Of a stretch of DNA of 64,000 bases, positions 46,107 to 57,316 are shown piece after piece. The translations under genes and the position numbers were made by a program. The notes beneath the pieces were generated by a model. It searched no databases and was not told the DNA's origin. It saw nothing but the letters and a program-made list of their open reading frames with translations. Origin of the DNA: Riptortus pedestris (lineage: Eukaryota; Arthropoda; Insecta; Hemiptera; Alydidae); the NCBI GenBank assembly GCA_019009955.1, contig CM032233.1, forward strand, positions 82,715,501 through 82,779,500, given 5' to 3'. The first letter of the stretch is position 1, and each line of letters opens with the position of its first letter.

Positions 46107-46670
46107 ATATATGACAGGTCCAGCTGGACGAAATATTTTATCACTGTTTACAGTGTACAGCTGGTTTCTAAAGAATGAAAAAAGAAAAAAAAAATTGTGT
46201 CATAGTTTTATAAGTAATAAAAGAGGACGTATAAAACGCTTGATACATTGTTTTCTGGGCATGATAAATTTGTAAAAGTTGTTGAAACTTTCAGATCTAG
46301 AAATACTTAGAAGTTATAAAGGAATAAAAAATTCGATTTGTGAAATAATGAATTGCCAAGAAATGACCATATAAATGTATCCAAAATTGAATTAGTTGTT
46401 GATATATTCATTTTTCATATATTATTTTATCAATATTTTCCAAGATTTGGAGGTTGCGGATAATTCATTCTTAAATCTAAAATAATTCTGTCGATTACAA
46501 TCAATCCTCTCATTGTACCATGCTACAAATACACTCATCCCATTGTGCAACAGGGCCAATTGTACCCGGAACAACAACTTTACACAATAAGTTAGATGAG
46601 ATAACCAGTAAGATTACCATATATTTGATATAATAACCACAAAATACGTTATTAAGTCCTCCTTCCTTAA
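46107..46670 (+). repeat. Unclassified dispersed repeat or segmental duplicate, copy 1
   Basis: Shares two long blocks with 53165-53931. The first runs from ATATGACAGGTCCAGCTGGA to AGTTATAAAGGAATAAAAAA. The second runs from TCTGTCGATTACAATCAATC to TACGTTATTAAGTCC. The linking segment differs and is shorter here. No ORF or terminal repeat identified. Confidence 0.8.
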
Positions 46671-46816
46671 TTTTACTTTAATTGAAAAATATAAAATCCT
46701 TAAATTTAATAGTTCGTGCCCCTGATTGTTGGATTTGTAAACTAACTTCTTTTCACAATTTTAGTAGTAGTGCCTTCTACTAATTGGTTGTTTTGCTTAG
46801 GATTAGAGAATATGCT

Positions 46817-46863
46817 CATGGAAAATCTCCTTATTCCAAGCAGCCCATGCGTGACGGACTTTT
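46817..46863 (+). mobile_element. Family H 3'-end remnant
   Basis: CATGGAAAATCTCCTTATTC, CAAGCAGCCCATGCGTGACG, GACTTTTTTT. The hairpin stem is partly lost. No body precedes it. Confidence 0.68.
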
Positions 46864-47230
46864 TTTTTTTTACATCTCGCTACAGATATACATCGGTCAA
46901 AACACATTTGAAGTTGAAGGTAAAGGCCACACTTCCACAGTAACATTTTTTTTTAAGCGACCGAGCGCTTTCGGTGCAGTGCATTATCGCCAGTGCCTGG
47001 TTGATACACAAAAAGTAACCTGTCATCGAACACACAACAGACGAAAAATGGCATTAGTTTCGAGCAAAAACCTCAGAATACAGTCATTAACGGCCACTTA
47101 TAATCGGTAATTATAGATGTAGGCTCGATGGCTTACTTACCTGATATATATCACCATAACATTTATTCATTTTCTTTCATACTTTTACTGATATGTTTGT
47201 TGTAATGTCCTCCTTGAGGTTGGCTGTTAT

Positions 47231-47237
<7 letters not shown>
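46864..47237. other. No recognised feature
   Basis: A GC-richer 100 bp near 46960-47050 (GAGCGCTTTCGGTGCAGTGC) is not identified. Confidence 0.45.
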
Positions 47238-47294
<57 letters not shown>

Positions 47295-47706
47295 GTCTGG
47301 CAATTATTATATGGGGTGTGGGTGTTGTTTGTTGAGTTGTGTGGTCCATGTTGGTGAAACACGTTTTAGTCTATGCCAATATTTCAAGAATTTTATTTTA
47401 CCTTCTTCAGGTCTGTAAAACACATACTAAATTATACATATTGCACATGGTTATTTAACTAGAGTGTAACAGAGTGGTGTTTATGTCATTGGTAATTACT
47501 TAGTAGTTAAGTAATTCTAGTCTTGGTAAGTAGAAATAACATAAATACCACTCTGTTACTCTGTAGTTAAATAACAATGTGCAATATATATAAAGTAAAA
47601 CTTTTTTTACAGCCCTGAAGAAGAGAAAATACAATTTTCGAAATATTGGCATAGACTAAAACTTCTTTCACCAACGTTGACCACAAACCTCAACAATTAA
47701 CAACGG
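47238..47706. mobile_element. Fold-back family FB1, complete palindromic copy
   Basis: After (TA)n at 47238-47291, two arms of roughly 180 bp face each other: 47321-47510 and 47528-47706. The left arm reads GTGGTCCATGTTGGTGAAAC, CTATGCCAATATTTCAAGAA, CTTCTTCAGGTCTGTAAAA and AACTAGAGTGTAACAGAGTG. The right arm is its inverse, ending TTTCACCAACGTTGACCAC. The loop is short, around TTACTTAGTAGTTAAG. Best evidence that the scattered FB1 pieces are halves of one hairpin element. No ORF. Confidence 0.87.
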
Positions 47707-48305
47707 CTCAGGATATATATGGTAATTTGAAATTTAGTGTTACACCAGAGACCTAAATTTTAAGTTAAATTCTGTCGTATATATGAATTTTGTGTAGGTA
47801 TGAAAATATGAGTTAAAGTATTGGCTGCCTTCTTGCAAAACTTCTTGTAAGTCGTAGTGGAAGTGCTGCTGTTATCGTTTTCGGCATTTTAGCAATATAT
47901 CTCTTATATGTCAAGTTACTGATACAAGCTGAGGAAGAGGCTCTGACTGTCTTTGTTATCAAGTATATAATTTGGATTGGCCTTTTATCAGTCCCGAGTG
48001 AACTGTTTCTTCTCTCCTAGAGTTTCTGAGATTTTATTTTCATTCGCAAATAGTCTTCTCAATAGTTGGTAGTTTGTTTTCAATACTTGTGTTAGTCCAG
48101 TTGGTTTGTCGTGCATCTAAGAGGAGGTATTTTGTTAGTCAAGAAATTTCTTCATTTAGTCCATTTATTTGTTCACATTCAAATCTTTCAGCTCCTTTTT
48201 TGCTATAAAGTTCACAGCTTTACTCAGTCCAAGGTTTCATGTCTTGATAGCGAATAATAGCGTGCTCATAATACTGATAAATTATTCAGTCAAAAAAAGA
48301 ATCTT
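47707..48305. other. No recognised feature
   Basis: Unique-looking DNA up to the minisatellite. Confidence 0.5.
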
Positions 48306-48571
48306 AAGGTCTCAAACTAAGCAATCTTTAAGGTCTCAAACTAAGCAATCTTTAAGGTCTCAAGCTAAGCAATCTTTAAAGTCTCAAACTAAGGAATCTT
48401 TAAGGTCTCAAACTTAGCCATCTTTAAAGTCTCTAACTAAGCAATCTTTAAGGTCTCAAACTAAGGAATCTTTAATGTCTCAAGCTAAGCAATCTTTAAA
48501 GTCTCAAACTAAGGAATCTTTAAGGTCTCAAACGAAGCAATCTTAAAGACGTCTCAAACTAAGCAATCTTT
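48306..48571. repeat. 24-bp minisatellite, about 11 units
   Basis: Unit AAGGTCTCAAACTAAGCAAT plus CTTT. AGCAATC and AGGAATC variants alternate in part. Because 24 is a multiple of three, the plus frame starting at 48169 reads an 8-residue repeat (LRSQTKQS) until a TAG at 48416. I do not regard it as a gene. Confidence 0.93.
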
Positions 48572-49105
48572 ATGTCCTTTTTTCATTGGGGGACGTTTTC
48601 TTGTCAATAACAATGCATTAAAATTATTCCTCTATAGAGCTTTTTTAAAAACGAGACACAAATTGTATAAAGAGCTCTTCTATTCCGGTCAATATTGTCT
48701 ATCGATACAGAATATCTAAATTGAAAGAATTTCACAAGCGTTGGTCAGTTCAGTTTAATTATTAATTATATGCCTTGGGACTAGGAAAAGAGCCAGGTAG
48801 ATAGAAATGGTTAGATACCCTGGATTGATGGGGGGACATGCGGTTACTGGGTGTCCGCAATTAGATGAAACTAGATCCTAACCACTGAGATGGAGACAAG
48901 AGACCACGCTTCTACAAGGACTCCTACAATTATATTTCAATCGGCAATAATAGTTGTACCACCTATTGGAATAAGAAGATACTGTTTGCAACCATTGATC
49001 CAATAGCTCCGTATAACTACAATGTACATTCATTCAGGAGTTTGTGTGCTGCATCATTCAGAATTATTTGTTTATTTTTCTTTAGATCTCTCATTCTACT
49101 ATTGG
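48572..49105. other. No recognised feature
   Basis: Spacer with no recognised element. Confidence 0.5.
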
Positions 49106-49160
49106 AAGTCCGTCACGCACTCCTGGGACTCCTTAAACTAAGCAGATTTCCCTCGTGAAG
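49106..49160 (-). mobile_element. Family H 3' end, extra copy abutting the next
   Basis: AAGTCCGTCACGCACTCCTG, then CTTAAACTAAGCAGATTTCC and CTCGTGAAGG. It lies immediately before the 3' end of the copy at 49167, giving two termini in tandem. Confidence 0.8.
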
Positions 49161-49166
49161 GCTTAA

Positions 49167-49893
49167 AACTTCGTCACGCAAGGGCTGCGTAAACTATGCA
49201 GATTTCCCTCTTGAAGTTTAGTAATACATAAATCTACATACTGCTAACACAACACCACCGTGAATACTAAGTGAATAAATACAAATGGAAATAAGAATTA
49301 TTTCAGTCAATTTCAATAACCTGCCGACAGGAAGCGTTTGACATATAAACAAACAGATCTGTCAGCCTCACACCGGAAAGAAAAACAATTACTGACATAT
49401 ATCAGAATATAACATATTAATTTTATTGGGAACTATTTACTATCTAGTACTGCAATTAATAATTAGTCAGAATAATTGTTTTCTCAATCAATCTAATTTT
49501 AGTAATCCAAGACCTTCAGACGGGGGGGGGGCAACCGGACATATTTGCATGTATCTCGTATAATAAAGGTCTCTTGAATACAATATTTGATATTTAAGCT
49601 TCAAATAATGTAGTTTATTATATAATAGAGTATTGTTTACGTAACATGAGTAGAAGTGGGGGTTTGCTGAAAACTGAAAAATGCAAATATCTCAATTAAT
49701 ATTCAAGATAGAGTATAAATGTATATAACAATAATTATAGTGCATTTAATTTGCAAATCCTCCCCCTCTAAACCCCCCTCCCCCTGGTCCGATTTCAACC
49801 ATTAACGAACTTGATCTTCCTTTCTACATAAAACGACTAAATATCGAGTTTCGTAACGATTAATCAATAATTGCGGCCGCTAGAGTGGTAACA

Positions 49894-49940
<47 letters not shown>

Positions 49941-50063
49941 GAACGGCCCTCATTTTCGACATCTCCTAGGTAGGAGCAATGGACATTCGAAGAAAAATGT
50001 TGAAAATCGCGTCATGAGTATGACCTCAATAGCTGATTTCCCTTAAGGGAAATCTACTAAAAT
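49167..50063 (-). mobile_element. Family H, long form, complete, (CA)n array
   Basis: Left end ACTTCGTCACGCAAGGGCTG then CGTAAACTATGCAGATTTCC. Long-form half with AAACAAACAGATCTGTCAGC, a G-run at 49521-49530 on the plus strand, and the core with a CCCCCTCTAAACCCCCCTCC tract near 49752. GGCCGCTAGAGTGGTAACAG leads into (CA)n at 49897-49935. The 5' block and the palindrome end TTTCCCTTAAGGGAAATCTA then CTAAAA close it. Confidence 0.87.
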
Positions 50064-50662
50064 GGATAAATCTACATGCTGGTAAACACTAAACATCACC
50101 GTAAATATTAAGTGAATAAGTACAAACGATAGTGAGAAATCTTTCAGTAAATGTACATTTTAATAATCTACACAACGTAAAGCGTCTGAATTGTAAAAAA
50201 AACAGGTCAGCCAACCTCTAAGAGCTGAATAGAAGAAATATTCTTCTTTTCTTATTTGTTCTTAAGAAAACAATTACTGTAGTATATCTGAATATAACAT
50301 TAATTTTTTTGAAAAACGTTTACTATTACTTTAATTTATAATGAATCAGAATAATTGTTATCTCAATTACTCAAATTTTTGTAATTCTAGAACTAAACAC
50401 GAGCGGGTTAGGGATCATCAGAACGTATTTGCAAGTATCTCGTATAATAAAGGTCTCTTGAAAACAATATTTCGTATTGTTCGAATAAAGTGGTTTATTA
50501 TTTAACAAAGTATTGTTTATGTGACGTCATTAGGAGTGGGGGTTTGCTAAATGATGAAAACTAAAACATGCCTATATCTCGATTAATACTCAAGAAAGGA
50601 AATAAATGTATATAACAATATTTATAGTACATTTAATTTGCAATAAGATCTGTTCTATACTG
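50064..50662 (-). mobile_element. Family H, long form, head-to-tail with the previous copy
   Basis: Begins without the terminal hairpin at TGGATAAATCTACATGCTGG, directly after the 5' end of the 49167 copy. It continues through the long-form half to ATATTTATAGTACATTTAAT and CAATAAGATCTGTTCTATAC. The core and 5' end are missing. The junction looks like a tandem array formed by end read-through. Confidence 0.78.
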
Positions 50663-50754
50663 TAATGTATTATGAATTAGAATAACATTGAGCTGCACAA
50701 GTATAAATCTGTCATGTGACATCAACAATGCATATTTTAGAATTCTGGAGATCA

Positions 50755-51000
50755 CAATTTTTATTGATCCTTCCGATACTCAATATTTAAACTCTCACGA
50801 TAACGAATGATATTTTAGAATCCATATCAGGAGTATTTTGAATTAGAAAAAGGAGAATTTATATATAATTGAATATCTCTTTTATTAGGAGTCAGACGGA
50901 TAAATACTACTTTAACAAATTGTCTTCATGAATTATTACCCTGCAGTTATTTTTCTATACATTTTTCTCTAACTGAAATACTGTCGGAGTGATGTGCAGT
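50755..51000 (+). mobile_element. Family H second-core fragment, strongly diverged
   Basis: CCTTCCGATACTCAATATTT, TAACGAATGATATTTTAGAA, GTCAGACGGATAAATACTA and TTTTTCTCTAACTGAAATAC parallel the dup-form module, with many changes. Confidence 0.45.
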
Positions 51001-51835
51001 TATGCACAGCCATCTAACGCACATCCCCTCATTCATAAAAATAGAATTATATTTCAGCATCTCATTTGTATCTTAAACCCAAATTAAAAATCGTTCTTTG
51101 GGGGAAATAAAGAATAAAACAGAACGATTTTAAATATCGCAAAACTATTGGATTATTTCCGGGACACAACTAAAAGCTATACTTGATGAAGAGTTGGGTA
51201 TTCCATCTACGGGTATACCTCTATTTGGCATTTCCAGCTTCTTTAAATAAATAATTCACGTATCCTCCACATGTATAATAAAATGGAGAAATGTTTTCTT
51301 ATTCCATTTCTTCTAAATTATTTACTAATAATTTCTAAGCCAGTTTCCTTCTGAAAAGACGAAAATATGCAGAGAACTCCAACTTCCTAGAGCCCCTTTC
51401 TCACGCGCGACGAATATGAATAAAAAATCGCCTGGGAGGACATTTCTTTCAGATAACACATTCAAAAAAGAAAACACATGTCTTGAAATGTATTCTATGT
51501 ACAGGAAACACCGAGCGCCTCTTGGAAATGTTCCCAAGGACGATCATGGAGTGTGATATACGAAAAGTGTGCTATCCTTTATTTCATTTCTAATATACAT
51601 ACACGCCACTGAACAGAGGGATTTCTTTGCCAATTGACTTAAAAACTGTGTTATATGTCACTTATTTTCAACCACTCTCTCAAAATCCATGTCATCTTCA
51701 ATGGGATTCTGAAAAGGGAAAGTCCCTTAATAAATTATTTCATAGGTGAATATTAAATCAAATGATTTTTCAGTAATTTTTATTTGTACTGGTGTGAAGG
51801 TTGAGTTTAAGTGAGACTGATCTAATATGATATAC
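51001..51835. other. No recognised feature
   Basis: A 70-codon minus frame at 51325-51537 is not recognised. Confidence 0.5.
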
Positions 51836-53105
51836 TAAAAGTCCGCCACGCAGGGGCTACTTAAACTAAGCAGATTTCCCATGGTATTACACACTTGTGT
51901 TCACATCTCACCAAATAATCTCTATTTATATGTAAAAAACCTATGAGCAGAAGGGAGGGGGTGGGGTTTACAGAAGACAGAAAAGAAGAATGTACGAATA
52001 ACTTGCATAATACCTGCAGGGCCCCCGCTAGCATATGTGCAAAGTGTGCAATGCACTCGGGCGCCATCCTTTAGGGGCGTCAAAACCAAGGGCCCAAAAA
52101 AATTCTTATGATTTTATTCTGCTTATTTCATTTTGGTATTTTAGTCTACAAATAAATATGACTTTTAAAGTTCAGTTCTTTGTTTTATTTCAAGCACCTA
52201 CCTACCATAAAAAAAAAGAAAAAGATAATTCAAAATTCCTTAAGGGGCGATAAAATCCTTTTTTGCACACAGGCGCCAGTAGCCCTTAGGGGGCTCTGAA
52301 TACCTGAGTTACCAAAATATGCACAGAGCATCAATTACAGAAAATCAAATGTTTAACAAAGATTGGTTCTATAACATTTTATGATCCTACCCATATTAAC
52401 GGAGATATTTTGAATTCTCTAATCCCCCCTCTCTAAAACACCACTATCCGAAGTCCGATAGCAGCCAATAACAAATATGATCTTCAGTGTTGACTGAATA
52501 GTCTAAATATCGAGTAGCGTTTCGATCAAAGAACGAAAACTTTTTGACGTCATCACATGGCGTATTTTCATGTGTCTCACAAAGTAATATTTGAATGAAA
52601 ACCATATTTAGTATTTAACTTTGGAATGATGTGGTTCAAGATATAACAGCTTATTATTAATATGACATGGGTAGGAGTGGGGGTCTACTGATGGTCGAAA
52701 ACTAAAATATGCTACATATCTCGGTAAATATTCAATATAGAGAAAACAAGTATATAACAACATTTATAGAACATTAAATTAGAAATACGGTTGGTTCTAT
52801 GCAATTTTTCAATCCGGGCCATAAAAACGGAGATATTTCGAATTCCCGAAATTCTTCCCTTCTAAATCCTCCCACTGGTATGATTTTAGTTGTTAATGAA
52901 CTTGATCTTTATTTTTACATAAAACGTTAAATATCGGGTTTGATAACGATCAGACAACATATGCGACAGATAGAAGATTTTGAACGGACCTCATTTTCGT
53001 CATCTCTTGGGTAGGATCGATAAACATTTGAAGAAATTTTTTCGAAAATCCCATCATGAGTGCAACCTCTATAGCTGATTTCCCCAAAGGAAAATCAGCT
53101 AAAAA
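51836..53105 (-). mobile_element. Family H, dup form, full length, carrying a hAT MITE
   Basis: Left end AAAAGTCCGCCACGCAGGGG then CTTAAACTAAGCAGATTTCC. The second-core module is split by the hAT MITE at 52017-52298. First-core landmarks follow (ATGACATGGGTAGGAGTGGG, CATAAAAACGGAGATATTTC), then the 5' block with no (TA)n (TTGAACGGACCTCATTTTCG, GTAGGATCGATAAACATTTG) and the end ATTTCCCCAAAGGAAAATCA then GCTAAAAA. It shows the dup form in one uninterrupted order once the MITE is ignored. Confidence 0.87.
52017..52298. mobile_element. hAT-type MITE with perfect 8-bp target-site duplication
   Basis: AATACCTG occurs at 52009-52016 and 52299-52306. The ends are CAGGGCCCCCGCTAGC and, inverted, CAGAGCCCCCTAAGGGC, fitting the CAGRG termini and 8-bp duplication of hAT elements. 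The 282-bp body is GC-rich at the ends and AT-rich in the middle. It contains GGGCGCCATCCTTTAGGGGC and its rough inverse near 52240-52290. The 72-codon frame at 52035-52253 is fortuitous. Confidence 0.9.
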
Positions 53106-53164
53106 TAGGGCAAACTAGATCATTTTTTTTATTCAGTTAATACAAAATTCCATATTGAGAGGGA

Positions 53165-53931
53165 TATATGACAGGTCCAGCTGGACAAAATATTTTATCA
53201 CTGTTTTCAGTTCTTTCTAAACGCTAAAAACCGGACTTCTAATGAACTGGAAAAAAAATTGTGCGATAGTTTTATATGTATTAAAAGAGGAAGTATAAGA
53301 CGTTTGAGAAATTGTTTTCTGGGCATGATAAATTTGTAAAAGATGTTGAAACTATCAGATCTAGAAATACTTAGAAGTTATAAAGGAATAAAAAATTCAA
53401 TTTGTGAAAGAGCCGATCTTCAAACCAACTCACTTAGGATATACAGAGAAAGTCCTATACACTTATTTGTATCTGGAATGCGTACGGAGAAATTTGTAAT
53501 TTGTTATTTTCGGCCTCCTATAGCCCTTCTCCCATTTCTCTCTTTGTCGGTTTTGGGAGGGGGGGGGGCACGAGACACACAACTAGACGTTACAACAATT
53601 CCAAACAAGAAATTTCAAAATTCTGAGGCTCTCTGTTTTTGAGCAATTCAAACAGAATCTAATCAAAATGTATTCAAGGCGGGTCAAAACGGGTAATTCA
53701 ATTGAAATTACATACATAATACATTTTCGCGATTGCAATGCACTTTTCTCATATTCTTAAAGCGAAAATAATTCTGTCGATTACAATCAATCTTTTCATT
53801 GTTCCATGCTACAAATACACTGATCCCATTGTGCAACAGGGCCAATTGCCCCCTGAACAACAACTTTACGCAATATGTTAGACGAGATAACAAGTATCCA
53901 CAAAATACGTTGTTAAATCCTCCTTCCTTAA
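53165..53931 (+). repeat. Unclassified dispersed repeat or segmental duplicate, copy 2
   Basis: Matches 46107-46670 in its first 240 bp and last 160 bp and carries about 200 bp more in the middle (53410-53700, including a GGGAGGGGGGGGGC run near 53556). The 99-codon plus frame at 53343-53642 falls across the junction and resembles nothing I know. Confidence 0.8.
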
Positions 53932-54218
53932 AAAAAATATATATATATGGGGAAGGAGGGGAAAGAACTTTTATTTTTTATTTATTTATACAGGAGCACC
54001 CGCATCTTGGCGATTTGGCTTAAAGTTTCACAATGTAAAATGAAAACAAAAGTATAGAAAAATAACAAAAACTGAAGCAACAAATAAAAAATTAAATACA
54101 ACAGATAATCATTAAATACCAGTAATAAAGACAATTAATGAACATTAGACTAGTAATAAAGACAAACAATTTAAAATGGTTTTAATAAAAAAATTATGTT
54201 ATTCATATATACTAGTAC

Positions 54219-54271
<53 letters not shown>

Positions 54272-55327
54272 TAATTTATTTAGTTTTGTGCCCCACAGCG
54301 ATGGTGGTATTAGGATAATATATATTCTCCTTCATGTGCTTACGTTTTTTGTACTTTTATATTATGGAAAATATTTCTTTAATATCTGATTCTTTCTCAT
54401 ATCCGTGCTTTGTCTAAAGAATATAATAAAAGCTAACCCTTAAAATCTTTTTAGGTATGCTGTAGACCTATTCTATTTTTTATTATATGTTTTTTGTAAA
54501 TGTTGATGTGTTTTAGACATGTTAGTTACGGGGAATATATTGGGGAAAGAACTGCCAGCGAACGCATTATATTGGCTCTATGACACATTCAACAAGTTAA
54601 ATATACCGGAAAATAGGAGGAAATATTTCAACCGACAGGAGTTAGTATGGCGTTATCATTTTCAAAAGGATCTTTATTCTATGTGAATACTTCAGGAAGA
54701 TTTTGTTGTTAAAAGGAGAATGGCGGGGCTGCGGCGGTGGGGTGCGGGGGGGGGGGGTTGCGATTTTCCACCAGATATCCGAAACACAAGATAGTTGATT
54801 TAAGCCGAGCCCTTGCAACTTCAGTCTTCCACTCGACTCACCACCACTCCCCTCCCTACTAGTTACTAGTTAAATAAAATTAACTCCTTTTTCATGCTCT
54901 TACGGATAAAAGCTGTGCTCTTACACAGCCCTCGCTTAATTTCCAGCGAGATAAGTCTCTCAACCACATTAAACAGTCATTTATTTTCTACTCAAATTCA
55001 AATACTGTGTGTTTGTTAATCTACTAAAACAGCTAAAAACAAACTCTAATGTGGGTATACATTTATTTCATACATATTTCACTAATTGACAACTGTCGTG
55101 TTTGAAAATTGTGCTACAGAAATTATTGTAGTAGTCAAGTAATTTTTTTCCAGTAAATTAGATTATTTCGAAAATACATTATAATTTACATAGTGCTTAG
55201 TATATACCGTTAAAGTGGCGTAAGATACAGTTCATAATAAATACATAAGACAAACTTCTATATACATATTTAAAGACTATAATAAAAAAAGTGTTATGGT
55301 ATCACATAATATTGATGAAAAGAAATA
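53932..55327. other. No recognised element; (TA)n and a G-rich run
   Basis: (TA)n at 54222-54268. The stretch 54723-54757 is extremely G-rich (GCGGCGGTGGGGTGCGGGGG) and could form a quadruplex. Otherwise unrecognised. Confidence 0.5.
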
Positions 55328-55860
55328 AAGTCCGTCACGCAGGGGCTGCGTAAACTTAGGAGATTTCCCACGTGAAGTTATATAATAGAAAAATCTCCTC
55401 ATGAGATCCGAACAGTTACGGAAACTAGCTTTTGGTGAAACAAGTAGAACCGACTTTAGCCGATCTCATCTCGTCCGTTATCGGTGCATACTTAATATTA
55501 ATGAAAATATCTCGGTTAATATTCAAAATAGAGAATAAATGTATATAACAATATTTATAGTACATGTAATTTGCAATAAGATTGTTCTATACAATTTTTC
55601 GATCCGACGTATAGTAACGGAAATATTTTGAATTTTCGTAATTCCCCCCTCTAAACCCCCCTCCCACTGGTCCGCTTTCAGCCGTTAACGAAATTAATAT
55701 TTATTTTTACATAACGATTAAATACCGAGTTTGGTAACGGTTAAACAAAAATTGCTACCGCTAGAATGTTAACAGACCTCTTTTTCGTCATCTCCTGGGT
55801 AGGATCGATGGACATTTGAAGACACTCTTCGAAATTCCCCTTAAGGGAAATTTGCTAAAA
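55328..55860 (-). mobile_element. Family H, short form, complete
   Basis: Left end AGTCCGTCACGCAGGGGCTG then CGTAAACTTAGGAGATTTCC. The GAACAGTTACGGAAACTAGC and GCCGATCTCATCTCGTCCGT module follows, then the core with CCCCCCTCTAAACCCCCCTC and ACCGCTAGAATGTTAACAGA. It goes straight to the 5' block (TTTTCGTCATCTCCTGGGTA) with no microsatellite and ends ATTCCCCTTAAGGGAAATTT then GCTAAAA. The GAGGTCGTACTC segment is deleted. Confidence 0.87.
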
Positions 55861-56689
55861 ATAATAACAGCAGAAGTGCTTCCGTATAATAAGGTCACAA
55901 ATAAATCTATAAATTAAATTAAATTCAAAACAAAGTAGCCTGCGATATCTTGCAGCACTCTTCAGATATCTATACAAGTTAATATAATCTTCTCCGTTCA
56001 TAGGTGTCTTCAGGTTCCTGGAGGTTACTCAGTGAACAGTTGGCGATGTCTTCGCTAATCCATGGTTTCTTGTTCAAGTTCAGTGTTTCTGTCCAGGTTC
56101 TGTCTATTGCTCTGATACAGTGGAGATTATTTACTTTAGTGTATTCTAAGGCTCGGGTGTGAAATGAGAGTTCTTCGATAAATCTTGGAATTGTGTATCG
56201 GCAAGGTTTTGTTTAAATTTATCAATTTCTATTGACTGCAATTGTGTAAGTCATTTCTTTATAATTTTCTTCTTTTGACTGATAGGGGTTTTGAAAAATT
56301 CATCAGTAGGAAGGTTTACTGTTTGACAAATTTCAACTACGTTATCATACCAGAATATTGTTTTCTTGATCACTTTTTGCCAGTTTCTTTGTTATCCTAT
56401 CATCACTTGAGTTGAAGACAGTAACTAAGTATTTCAAGTGAAGTGAAGCGGTAAATATGAATAATGGTACTCCCTCTGTCTCCAGATATATCACAAAATT
56501 AGACGAATTTGTGGGAAGACCAAATAATTTCTAAATAAAATATCTTCGGAATTCTTCGATTTGTTTGTACTAGAAATTATTGTAAATTCGAACATAGAAA
56601 TTACATTTTCACTAATGCATAATTAGTTTTCATCAATTGCGCCTGATTTAGCGGTTCCAATATTTAACTAACCATCTTCCCACTCCTTG
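55861..56689. other. No firm feature; weak minus-strand coding relic
   Basis: Minus strand near 56360-56260 reads YDNVVEICQTVNLPTDEFFK and nearby frames continue protein-like, broken by stops. It could be retroelement coding sequence, but I cannot name it. Confidence 0.3.
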
Positions 56690-56699
56690 GTTTTCCCAT

Positions 56700-57316
56700 T
56701 CTAAAACCAATTCCTTGACAACGTCTCTTAGTCTCAAATCGCAGCAAAACAAGACGGACGTATTTAAATATACACGTACACATAGACTGGATAAAAGCCC
56801 ATTCAGGAAATATTGGAAACGAACAAGCTGACACGTTAGCAAAGGAGCAGCTCAAGATACAAAAATAATTCCAGAATTATCTCTCGTACCTCTCTCATAT
56901 ATTAAAAAAGACTTACGTACCGATACAATACGTAAGTTAAACAGAGAATGGACGACATGTAACAAATGTTACAGCTTACATCAGTACATACCGAATATAA
57001 CTCGCAGCAACTACAACACAATTAAGAGTCACCATCACAAATGCACACAATTTCTAACGGAACATGGATAGACAGGAAATTATTTAACAATATTTAAAAT
57101 TCAAGACAATGGCAAATGTACTTGCGACTCACAGAAAACACAAACGTTTTTACATATACTTTATGACTGTTCAACATTTAATAAAAATTGATCAAATCTA
57201 ATAATGAACATAATTTTAATTGGCCAGAACCACCTCATATTATGTTTAACAGATATAATAAAGAACTTATAAAATTTATCCAAAGTTTAGATATGGATGT
57301 AGCAAAAATTCATTAG
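56700..57316 (+). pseudogene. LINE 3' end: RNase H remnant and C-terminal region
   Basis: The plus strand reads HIDWIKAHSGNIGNEQADTL at about 56770-56835, the RNase H C-terminal motif (W..AHSG..GNE.AD). Frame-shifted continuations follow: LSYIKKDLRTDTIRKLNREW, KSHHHKCTQFLTEHG, KCTCDSQKTQTFLHILYDCS (a CxC..H...C region typical after RNase H in R1/I/jockey-like LINEs) and the terminal KFIQSLDMDVAKIH with a stop at 57316. Multiple frameshifts show it is dead, and the RT is not in the window upstream. Confidence 0.82.

Noticed and set aside
48306..48571. CRISPR-like regular repeats
   Set aside because: Units are directly adjacent with no spacers, and the setting is eukaryotic. The same reasoning excludes the 28-bp array at 40008-40567.
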